Source: Paralithodes platypus (taxonomy: Eukaryota; Arthropoda; Malacostraca; Decapoda; Lithodidae). Taken from it: DNA of 64,000 nucleotides. Below, piece after piece: positions 54,717-64,000 of the stretch. Every line of letters begins with the position of its first letter. Within the stretch, counting starts at the first letter, position 1. The position numbers and the translations under genes were made by a program. The notes beneath the pieces were generated by a model. It was given only the letters and a program-made list of their open reading frames with translations, was not told the origin of the DNA and did no database searches. Where the stretch lies: NCBI GenBank assembly GCA_032716605.1, contig CM064571.1, forward strand, positions 10,670,405-10,734,404. The letters run 5' to 3'.

Positions 54717-55474
54717 GGTTATAATTTGTGGCCTCGGTGTGTTAAAGAAGCAGAGTCAATTATTATTAGTCTTTATTATTGTATATGCAAGTATGAAATA
54801 ATGATCTATAGTTCGAAGAATGGCTTTGAAAATTATAAAACGGGCAAACCAATGCTTTTTCATTTTGATTTTCTTGTATTCATTCTTATATTTAAGAACT
54901 TTCGCCCCATTTCTGTCAATTTTTAGACCTTTTGTATCATGCAGGTGTATTTTTTCCTGGCGAGCGATAGCGAGCCTGTAATTTAAGAGGAACCAACCAT
55001 TGGCCGGGACATTTTTCTAACAAAAAATATAAAAATTTATATTTAAGGGGGTCTAGGGGGTGAAATTTTAAGCTTTATGGAGGTCTAGGGAACAAACTAA
55101 AACAAATATTCCCCGGCTTGACACAATCTGGCCTACCTATAGTGAACAGAGTATACACACAGCAAACTACGTAAATAATTTCACTACGTTCTGGAAATGC
55201 TTTGAGATTTTCCTATTGCAGTACAGTACAGAAATAAAATATAACTGGAAGTTAGGAGGACCAAATATTTTGGTAATGGTAAAACTATTTAGTTTGCACA
55301 TAAAATTTAACATTAAAGATTCACTATATATATTTTCATATTTTGAACCATAATATTACAAAATATTACAGGTCCTACTAACTCCACCTTATTCAATAAT
55401 TTGGAATCTTGGTAGGGTGATGCAGACTTTTATCCACTTTTATAAACTGTAGATACAGACTGCTTTATCCAAAT
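54717..55474. other. AT-rich, no gene
   Basis: Around 55040-55110 there is a degraded match (AAGCTTTATGGAGGTCTAGGG then AACAAACTAAAA) to the internal inverted repeat of the foldback element at 2572-3858. Nothing else. Confidence 0.45.
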
Positions 55475-55790
55475 TATATATGAACTTTAAAGCTTTGTCT
55501 GTGCCTCCAATTTATCCTCACCCTTCCAAAATCCTCACCAACCTTAACCTATTTTATCATCCAACTATTTTATCCTATCCAATCCATCCTTCTGGTAATC
55601 CTAGAATCCCTCCCATCAACCTATTCTATCCAACCATATTGTCACCCACCCGTCAATCTATCCGGACTATTCTCACCATACCATCTATTCTCTTCTATCC
55701 AACCTATTAACACCCTCCCATTCTACCTATCCTCTACTATCCAACCTATCCACACCCTCCCATTTCACCTATTCTCTACTATCCACATAA
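55475..55790. repeat. Pyrimidine-rich tract with 47-bp partial tandem repeat
   Basis: TCTACTATCCAACCTATCCA plus CACCCTCCCATTTCACCTAT recurs about 2.5 times between 55684 and 55785. The upstream part is CT-rich. Open frames here are low complexity. Confidence 0.7.
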
Positions 55791-56363
55791 TAAAGAATAT
55801 TCTTGAAGGGGAGTCTGAGTGGTTCCAGCGTTGTCAGTCCCACGATGCGAAGGACAACAGTGGCTGATCCAGTGAGGGAGGTGGGGATGAGGGGAGCAGA
55901 CACCTTATTATAATATAAACTTCCAAAATAAACAAACCAAAACTGGGCCAATATTTAGGCAACATTGGTGTGAAAACAGCGCTTTAATCAAATTAAATTT
56001 AGCTATGTTGTCTTTTTACTGTGTTGTATACATTTTGGTTTGTTTATTTTACAAGTTTTACATTATAAAATGAGAAAAAAACACCACATCACTACAAGAG
56101 CTATTAAGCTTAAACCAAACTAGCAGGGAGAGGGCTTTAAATATGGGATTAAAATTTGATGTCCACCCCTCATCCCCTCAGGCCCACGCCGGATTCACCA
56201 CCGTTCTCCCTACCTGTAAATAGTTTAAAATGAATAGTCTGGTTTAATACAGAAATTTACATTTATTAGCAAAGTAATTTACATATGGAACTGATAAATG
56301 TAACCTACCCAACTTTCATTACTAATATTCTTAAGTAAAATACATGTGTAAATTTGTAACATA
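55791..56363. other. No gene recognised
   Basis: AT-rich single-copy-looking sequence up to the TTAA of the next MITE. Confidence 0.4.
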
Positions 56364-56367
56364 TTAA

Positions 56368-56845
56368 CGCCTTACGAGCGGGCCCGTCAGTAACTTCTAC
56401 TACCCGCCAAGCGGGTGGTTTTACCCTAGACGACCTTGTTTCCGTGCTCTTTTTCATGCATAAACAAGAGCCAGAGCGTAATACAATTATGTATCCCTGA
56501 AAGGTCGATAATTGAGCTTTCCAATGACACCAGAACCATCCTTCTACGACCACGCGTTCTCTTGCAACGATCGTGCAAGACGAAGGAAAAATCCCTAAAA
56601 TACGGTAATTTCCTTACATAATTCCCTGTGTAGCGAGGTAGTGAGTGTGGGTGTGTGTGGAGTAGACGTCAGTAATCGCGCGGGACCCGTGCCGAGCGGG
56701 CATGACCCGACCTACGCTCCTCCCATCGCTCGTCTCTCTCTCAGAGCCATCATTGCTCAAAAATTGCACACAGACTTAAGTTGGTCCCCGCCACATAGTC
56801 CATGGTTCTCTAGCCCGACTTAAGTCCACCCCCGCCAAAGAAGGG
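56368..56845 (-). mobile_element. TTAA MITE family 'A', diverged copy 4
   Basis: 478 bp between TTAA 56364-56367 and 56846-56849, inverted relative to copies 1-3. Its left end CGCCTTACGAGCGGG is the complement of the family right end, and its right end GCCAAAGAAGGG corresponds to the family left end. The internal block GAGCTTTCCAATGACACCAG matches the family GGTGTCATTCGAAAGCTC. Same length as copies 2 and 3 despite divergence. Confidence 0.8.
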
Positions 56846-57011
56846 TTAAGCATTAAAATCAGAAAACTATTACAGAATGTTTAATATATGATTAAATCGC
56901 TACTGGATACACACACATACATACATACATTGGTTTAACGTCATTTTTCCATTACATGCATTGTAACGGCTCGGACGAGGTTGCCTTTCAGTAGTTGGAG
57001 TGTACTGTAGT

Positions 57012-57440
57012 ACAATAAAGTCCTGCCACAGCACTGCCTCATCAAGTCATCACTGTGGCTAATGTTGGTATAGTGCTAACCGTGCCTCAGCAAGACTCAA
57101 CAGAGTTCCCCTGCAGCACTTGCACCTGCAGAATCTGCAACCACACCAGCCTTAACAGTGTTACAACAAGACAGCACCAGAACAAGACTCTACTGTATAT
57201 TCGGCAATTGGACTATAGAACAATAAAGTCCTGCCCCAACACTGCTCCAACATGCAAACACTATTGCCGACACAGGTGTGGTGCCAAACGGCGTCCAGGT
57301 AAGACTCAGTCCCCTGTGGCACCTATCCGCACCCCACCAGCCTCGGCAGTGCCATACCAAGACAGTGCTGAGATAAAGACTTTATTGTCTAGTAATGGCT
57401 GTTGGTCCACAAGTCTATCGCCATCCCCCCTATTAGTCGC
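57012..57440. repeat. Diverged tandem duplication, 219-bp unit
   Basis: ACAATAAAGTCCTGCC... at 57012 and AACAATAAAGTCCTGCC... at about 57229 begin two alignable units (shared AAGACTC, CACCAGCCT, ACAAGACAG/CCAAGACAG). GTCGCCTTGTACGACACGCA just after is a motif I have seen as a dispersed repeat, but I cannot assign it. Confidence 0.6.
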
Positions 57441-58376
57441 CTTGTACGACACGCAGTAGGATGCGTGAGGCATATTCTTTTTTTCCTCCACCATTAGATG
57501 AAAGCCCCCTTACCCCCTGGGGGTTATATATATTATAATTAATATTTCCCTTCTGCAACTTTGCAAAAAATATGAAATTTAAAATCCTACACTTTTTTTC
57601 ACCTAGTAAGTTTTATTGATGACAATAATGAAAATTATAAACTTCTACTATAATAGCCATCCATTCTATCATATTATTCACACACATTCCCATTTCAGAT
57701 CTTTAATTATATCGGGAAGTTATCAAATTTGGCACCACTAGCTTATTCTAGTCAATACTAAAAGTCCAAGCGGACTATATGACTGTGCGGCCGTGCTAAC
57801 TCACGAAGCGTGGGGCACGACGCACACTAGGAAATTTGAAAGAGATCTCCCATACGGCCTTGAAGATAGATCAGAGTACTGTATATGCATGTGGAAGATC
57901 ATTAAACATAGTTTAGAAATAAACAATAAATTATATAATAAGCATCGCTCCAAGAACAACAACGACACTAGTGAACCCTAGAGGTCCTCGATTCACACAA
58001 ACTAAAAAACACCAAGCATTAACTCAACTTTATACTAAAAAAATGAAAGTCAATCCACTAAATTGGAATCAAGATACAAAACAATTAGCACCCTATATAC
58101 ATACAGTATATTCAAACTAATAAAATAATTAAATTCTATCCATAAAATGTAATTACTAAGGTCGTAGAAACATGAGCCTACCCTGCATCATTCACATTAC
58201 TTACCCTTTACCTTAGTCAAAATTTCTCAATTGCCGGAAGCCTTAAACCAATGGAGTGGCCGCCACAAATTTAACTTCTCCAGGTGCCTGTCACCCAATG
58301 CCCCTCCTCCCACCTAACACTGCTTTCACTCATACTGTAGGCTACCTGTTACTCCATTCCTCCACCTCATGGTGGG
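57441..58376. other. No gene recognised
   Basis: AT-rich sequence between the 219-bp repeats and Harbinger copy 2. A palindromic CCCCTTACCCCCTGGGGG patch occurs at about 57507. No conserved frame. Confidence 0.4.
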
Positions 58377-58379
58377 GTC

Positions 58380-60574
58380 ACACATTCACGTATATTGCTC
58401 CCGTCCGGCGTAATCGCCAATTTATGTAAAGACGCGAGTAGTTCGTGCCGTGAACGCCCGTTCTTACCACGACTATTGCACTTCCCGACAGACGTACCAT
58501 AACGGGGCCAGTGTTACGTCAGACGTAATGGAGTCGTATTGAACTACGTACGTGTTTGCGACGTGCGTAAGCATAGCCCCGTTCGACCGCATGGGCTGCC
58601 CAATTTGCGGGAACACAGGCCACGCCCATGCCACGCCCCCATAAGACCGGCGTAGCTGAGGCCGCACGTCTTGGGATGTGTTAGGTCGTACCTGGACCGG
58701 TTCCGGCCAATCGTAGGCACACCCTGTCTGACCAAACACAGACAAAGACAGTCTTTGTCAACCACGTCTGTCGGGGTTGCAATCTGGGAAGTACAAAAGG
58801 GTAGGACTGGCCACACCTTTCCCATTCCCACTCATTCCTCTGCACCATGAACAACATCACGGAATTCATCCTGGAGGAGTTCAAATTTGTGAACTCCTTA
58901 ATCAAACCGGAGATTAGGCATAACACGCGGCTCATACAATGCATCCTTGCATACATAGAAGTCTTAAAACTACTTGCAATAGCAAACTCCATCCATCAAG
59001 AGGAACAAGAGAAGAAGAAGGAAAGGACCAAGAGGACAGTGTGGGTGTGGCCATATCTACAACGGAGGCCTGAACATGGCCATTATGAGAACCTCATGCA
59101 AGAGTTGGCCAGAGAATGTCCACTACTGTACAAGAACTTCACCCGGGTAGACAAACAACTATTTGATGAGATTGTGGAACGTGTCACCCCCATCATTCAG
59201 AGGAAACCTACGTTCTGGCGAAAACCCATTCCTCCTGGTCTGCGGGTGGCCATCACCCTACGTTTCCTCGCTACGGGTGAAATCTACAAGAGCCTGCAAT
59301 TCTCCTTTCGTGTTGCCCACAACACCATCAGCCAAATTGTTCCAGACACATGCCAGGCCATCATCTCTGTCTACGGAGATCAGGAGCTCAAAACGCCACA
59401 ATCGCCTGATGAATGGAAGGAGGTTGCCAGCGGCTTTGAGGAACGATGGAACCTGCCGCATTGTGTAGGAGCCATTGATGGCAAACACATACGGATCCGC
59501 AACCCCTCCTTTGGTGGCACATATTACTTCAACTACAAGAAGTTTTTTTCCATTGTCCTGTTGGCAATTGTTGACTCCAACTACAAGTTCATCTACGTCG
59601 ACATTGGTGCCATAGGGTCAGAGTCTGATGGTGGTGGCTTTGCACACACCCCTCTGTCTAAGTTGCTTGAAAGACAGACCGCCAAACTGCCCCCCCCCCC
59701 CCGAGGTCATCTCTACCGATCCCACTGGACCACCCACGGACTACTTCTTAGTAGGGGATGATGCATTCCCTCTGCGCCCCTACATGATGAAGCCCTACCC
59801 GCAACGATTCCTCTTGAAACCTGAACGGATCTACAACTACAGACTCAGCAGAGGCCGCCGGGTGGTAGAGAACGCCCTGGGCATTCTTGCCAACCGCTTC
59901 CGGGTTTTCCACACTCCAATATCTATGAAACCTGAACATGCAGAGGTTGCTGTGTTGGCCTCATGCATTCTGCACAACAGGCAGGGTGGCAGGCAGGGTG
60001 GCAGAGTAACAGGGATGGTGGTGGTCGTCGTGGTGTGGTGAGAGGTATGACGGCAGTACCTCCCGTTGTCCCTATATACCCCCCCGTACGACATTGCCGC
60101 GTCTTCCCGGCAACACGCAGTGCGGCGGTGTTGCCAAACGAACGTAAACTTCCACGTTCGACTGGAACTTTCCACGATGGACGGGAGCAGCTCACGTCTG
60201 ACGGGCGAGCGGCTATGTCTGACGGGCGAGCTGCTACGTCTGACGGGGCTGCTCCCGTCAGACGGCCGTGGTGGCCCGGTCGGTCGTAAGCTTTCCCGTC
60301 TTTTGACATACGTGAGGGCGAGCCACGTATTTGATTCCACTCGAATCAACAACCGCGCGGCCTCGGCCGCACCCACAACATTCCCGACCCACGTGGGCTA
60401 CTCGTTTCTACTCTCGCCATGCGTGAGTACCCGCCCGACTGGCCGCAATTTCATTTACGTTTTGCGTATTATGCCCTTACGTTTTACGTAATCGGTTGCC
60501 AACTACCAATATACCTTCGTTTACAAAAGACGGGAGCTGACGGGAGCAATATACGTGAATGTGTGACCCCACCA
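58380..60574 (+). mobile_element. PIF/Harbinger element copy 2, internal deletion derivative
   Basis: TIRs TGGTGGGGTCACACATTCAC and its complement, at 58380 and ending 60574. Flanks are TCA (58377-58379) and TAA (60575-60577), a TWA-type duplication with one mismatch. Inverted relative to copy 1. It keeps the transposase gene start and the opposite terminal region but lacks the whole MADF gene and the transposase C-terminus, so 2195 bp instead of 5170. Confidence 0.92.
58847..59985 (+). pseudogene. Harbinger DDE transposase, copy 2 (frameshift, truncated)
   Basis: ATG 58847 (MNNITEFILEEFKFVNSLIK). Open through the N-terminal region, CVGAIDGKHIRIRNPSF with the first Asp, and GSESDGGGFAHT. A 14-base C run (59690-59703; copy 1 has CCACCCG) shifts the frame before VISTDPTGPPTDYFLVGDDA. 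The Glu block RRVVENALGILANRFRVF is present in the new frame. It stops matching copy 1 after SCILHN, where a GGCAGGGT repeat marks the deletion junction. It lacks the nonsense codon and the deletion of copy 1. Confidence 0.88.
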
Positions 60575-60577
60575 TAA

Positions 60578-61130
60578 GTCTGTCTGCCTCTCTGCTCTTC
60601 CACTTAATTATAATCTAAATTTACCAAAATATTCAGCAAGACAAATTGTTATTTCCCCTAAACTACCATACGTCAGAATTCAAAAAGATTAGTACAGTAC
60701 AGTGCTTCATACTTTATAACTTCCCAGACATATTTGGTTTGGGAAACATCTGAAAACAAATACAAATATTTAATTGAGTTTAGAAATTAAGTTGGTTGGT
60801 GATTTTTTTTTAATTTGTATCTAACTGAAGTACCAGTTTAAAGATTACAGTACAATACAGTGGTCCCATGCGAGAAGCAGATTTGGGATTACCTGTTCAA
60901 GTTTAGCAGAACCGGTAGCATACAAACTTTCCCAGGTCACGCCATTAGCAGAAAAGACCTTCCAGTTACCGGTCAAATACCACCGAGCGTTTTTTTTTGG
61001 TCGTTGTGCAAGCCATCCGGGACATGTAGACGGCCAGGTTTGATACCTGGTACATTCAGTTTTCTAGTGTCCCGTGCATGAACAGCCAAAAGTTTTGTGT
61101 GTATCCTCCCACCTTTTGAGTGAGCACATC
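60578..61130. other. No gene recognised
   Basis: AT-rich. A short hairpin (CCAGGTTTGATACCTGG, about 61033-61049) was considered as a tRNA arm, but no cloverleaf could be drawn. Confidence 0.4.
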
Positions 61131-61140
61131 AGCTGTTGGG

Positions 61141-62650
61141 ATCACCACCACCACCCTCATACAGTATCACCACCACCACCCTTATATCTTCTCCACCACC
61201 ACCACCACCACCACTACCCTCATATCTCCACCACCCTCATATCTCCACCACCACCACCCTCATATCTCCACCACCACCACCCTCATATCTCCACCACCAC
61301 CCTCATATCTCCACCACCCCCATATCTTCTCCACCACCACCACCACCACCACCACCATATCTCCACCACCACCACCCTTATATCTCCACCACCACCACCC
61401 TCATATCTCCAACACCACCACCCTCATATCTCCACCACCACCACTCTCATATCTCCACCACCACCACCCTCATACCTCCTCCACCACCACCCTCATATCT
61501 CCACTACCACCACCCTCATATCTCCACTACCACCACCCTCATATCTCCACTACCACCACCCTCATATCTCCACTACCACCACCCTCATATCTCCACTACC
61601 ACCACCTTCATATCTCCACCACCACCACCCTCATATCTCCACCACCACAACCCTCATATCTCCACCACCACAACCCTCATATCTCCACCACCACAACCTT
61701 CATATCTCCACCACTACCACCCTCATATCTCCACCACCACCACCACCCTCATATCTCCTCCACCACCACCCTCATACCTCCTCCACCACCACCACCACCC
61801 TCATATCTCCTCCACCACCACCACCACCCTCATATCTCCACCACCACCACCACCCTCATATCTCCACTACCACCACGTACCCTCATACCTCCACCACCAC
61901 CCTCATATCTCCACCACCACCACCACCACCCTCATATCTCCACCACCACCACCACCCTCATATCTCCACCACCACCACCACCACCACCCTCATATCTCCA
62001 CCACCATCACCACCCTCATATCTCCACCACCACCAACACCCTCATATCTCCACCACCACTACCACCACCACCCTCATCTCCACCACCACCACCCTGATAT
62101 CTACACCACCACCACCACCCTGATATCTCCACCACGTCCACCCTGATATCTCCACCACCACCCTGATATCTCCACCACCACCCTGATATCTCCACCACCA
62201 CCCTGATATCTCCACCACCACCCTCATATATCCACCACCCTCATATCTCCACCACCACCACTCTCATATCTCCACCACCACTACCAACACCTTCATACCA
62301 CCACCCTGATATATCCACTACCAACACCTTCATACCACCAGCACCCTCATATTTCCACCACCACCTTCATATCTCCACCACCACCACCTTCATATCTCCA
62401 CCACCACCACCTTCATATCACCATCACCACCACCCTAATATATCCACCGCCACCACCCTCATATCTCCACCACAACCACCTTCATATCTCCATCACCACC
62501 TTCATATCTCCATCACCACCACCCTATCTCCAACACCACCCTAATATATCCACCACCACCCTCATATCACCACCACTACCTTGATATCACCATCACCTTG
62601 ATATCACCATCACCACCACCCTAATATATCCACCACCATATTATCATCAC
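61141..62650. repeat. (CACCAC)n / CACCACCCTCATATCTC minisatellite
   Basis: About 1.5 kb of units combining 2-6 CAC triplets with CCTCATATCTC, becoming CCTGATATCTC and CCTTCATATC towards the right. All three plus frames are open for over 300 codons simply because the unit lacks stops; these are not genes. Confidence 0.97.
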
Positions 62651-63299
62651 CACGATCACCATTATCTCTAATAATCTCCATATCCACTTCTTCAGAGGCA
62701 TCTCGCTCTACCCATCACCATTATATCATCAATCTCAATTACCATATATTTCACCAACACCATTCTCCATCTTCAATAATAGATCGTCACCCTAAATACT
62801 CATAAACATCACTTACCATTTCAAATATATAAATAAGTACCGGTATTATATATAATTAAGCATTTCAGGCCAACTTAAATGCTAACATGAATATTTAATG
62901 TACTAATTCTATAACAAAATAGGAGATAGTCTCACCTTGAGCGAAGATCCTGAAGGCAGCGGGCATTACCGCCACTTTTCAGATGTCGTGTAGTCGAGTT
63001 GACACCTACCCTCGCCTCTTGACACCTTATCCAGTCCATACACTCTTCTCGCTATGCACGCACTTCTGGAATAAATTCAGATATCTACAACCCACCATTT
63101 AACTTTCAAATACGGTATGCATACAGTATTTGTTTTCACCAACCCACCAATTAATTTACAAATAAACCCAACTAATGAAATCAATGAAAGTAAGGAATAC
63201 CTAATTAATTAAATCAATTCAATTAATAAACTAAAAAGCATATTGGTGAAATTCTGAATTACACATAGGCTACCGTACACTAATAGTATAATACCGTCC
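62651..63299. other. No gene recognised
   Basis: AT-rich, no repeats or frames of note up to the TTAA of the last MITE. Confidence 0.4.
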
Positions 63300-63303
63300 T
63301 TAA

Positions 63304-63912
63304 CCCGGGAATGGCGAGAACACTCTTAAGAGGTTTTGCTGGGCAAGGGCGAGGACCCTTATAAGAGGTAAGGCCTAAAAAATTGTAGCACTTATTTTTT
63401 TGTTCCTCCATACCTCATATCACTCCTCCACATCCCCTCTTTCCCCCAGGAATAACAGGGAAAATAGGTGATAATTGAAGGGGGGGGGGGGGCCCCTTCA
63501 ATTATCACCTATTTTCCCTGTTATTCCCTTATTCATTGGTATATTTTTGTGTAAACATCTCCAAACCGATCCTAGGCTGTGGTCATGTGCGAGTTACGTA
63601 AGGTAGAGACTGGGAGAGTGTGAGGGAGTAGCTCAGTACTGCTTCAACCCTCGAGAGAAGGTGTGAGGCCGGCTGGCTCACAATTGATGAATGAACCGCT
63701 CGCTAACAATTCGCGATTTTGACCCTCAAAATTATATTCCCACTTGTTTTATTGTTGTTACAGGTTACTCTCTTTATATTAAAGGTAAAATAGGAGCATA
63801 TGAATAAGTAATAACGATATTTATCGTAAAATAACTATTAAAGACAGGAATGGAGCTTAATATTGCCGCCCAAAACTGTGGTGTTCACTACACCCTGCGC
63901 GCGCTCGCCAGG
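63304..63912 (+). mobile_element. TTAA MITE family 'B', copy 2
   Basis: 609 bp between TTAA 63300-63303 and 63913-63916. Starts CCCGGGAATGGCGAGAAC with a CTCTTAAGAG palindrome and ends CGCTCGCCAGG. Shares with copy 1 the block TTATCACCTATTTTCCCTGT and GATTTTGACCxTC...CCACTTGTTTTATTG. Contains a 35-bp hairpin absent from copy 1. Confidence 0.78.
63449..63527. repeat. Perfect 35-bp inverted repeat around a G run
   Basis: 63449-63483 (GGAATAACAGGGAAAATAGG...) is the exact complement of 63493-63527, with nine G between. Copy 1 of the MITE has only the right arm (about 47776-47805), so the left arm was added later. Confidence 0.95.
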
Positions 63913-64000
63913 TTAACTTTCTCAGCTGTGGCAGGACTCAATTGCCAACTTGCGAGTTTTGTTCTATGAGGAAGTTGGAGCTATAGGCAACGATATTTAA

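Noticed and set aside
57306..57494. Small minus-strand protein next to GTCGCCTTGTACGACACG
   Set aside because: Possibly part of a dispersed repeat, but no domain or boundary could be supported.
60895..61060. Possible tRNA gene (stem near CCAGGTTTGATACCTGG)
   Set aside because: No acceptor, D and anticodon stems could be paired around it, and A/B box motifs are absent.
61074..62146. Three overlapping frames of more than 300 codons (His/Thr/Pro-rich proteins)
   Set aside because: They are the three phases of one CACCAC-type minisatellite without stop codons.

Overview
The window looks like a piece of a repeat-rich arthropod genome, most likely a decapod crustacean. That assignment rests on recalled resemblance of its LINE, gypsy, piggyBac and Harbinger proteins to crustacean copies, plus the intron-bearing transposon gene and abundant microsatellites; it is inference, not a search result. 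I found no convincing host gene, tRNA or rRNA. Nearly everything that can be assigned is a mobile element, many of them nested.

Layout. 1-3862: a TTAA-flanked MITE interrupted by a second MITE, two unrelated LINE fragments, and a 1.3 kb inverted-repeat TTAA element. 4037-4239: a promoter-like CCAAT/TATA/splice-donor arrangement. 5011-22298: an old minus-strand Ty3/gypsy element (B), running gag at 22.2 kb, protease, RT, RNase H, integrase at 5.0 kb. It was split twice. A complete 8.4 kb LTR element (A, 5265-13712, TSD AGAT) sits in its integrase gene, and a 4.6 kb piggyBac element (15177-19794, TTAA) sits in its RT gene. In both cases the host reading frame resumes across a single copy of the target site. 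22298-34104: LTR sequence of B and a second LTR copy. The second copy contains a LINE fragment, which itself contains a 5.2 kb two-gene PIF/Harbinger element (27565-32734, TSD TTA). 35959-43028: element C, a relative of A. 43050-44935: a broken single-frame gene of a poorly characterised transposase-like family. 45110-46897: a third LTR of the A/C type. 49920-53903: an apparently full-length LINE with one long open frame that encodes a 2A-like ribosome-skipping motif, a PHD finger, an APE endonuclease and a reverse transcriptase. 58380-60574: a deleted second Harbinger copy in the opposite orientation. 61141-62650: a CACCAC-rich minisatellite. 63304-63912: another TTAA MITE with a 35-bp hairpin.

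Most notable are (1) the 2A-bearing LINE; (2) elements A and C, Ty3/gypsy-type elements with integrase upstream of RT (Gmr1-like order) that share the same deletion of the RT core yet have near-identical LTR pairs, suggesting recent mobilisation in trans; (3) the transposase-like gene at 43-45 kb; (4) a fourfold tandem primer-binding site in A; and (5) a dense set of TTAA-flanked elements, one of them proven by an empty site in the sister LTR. All boundaries and identities were read by eye; no alignment or database search was run.
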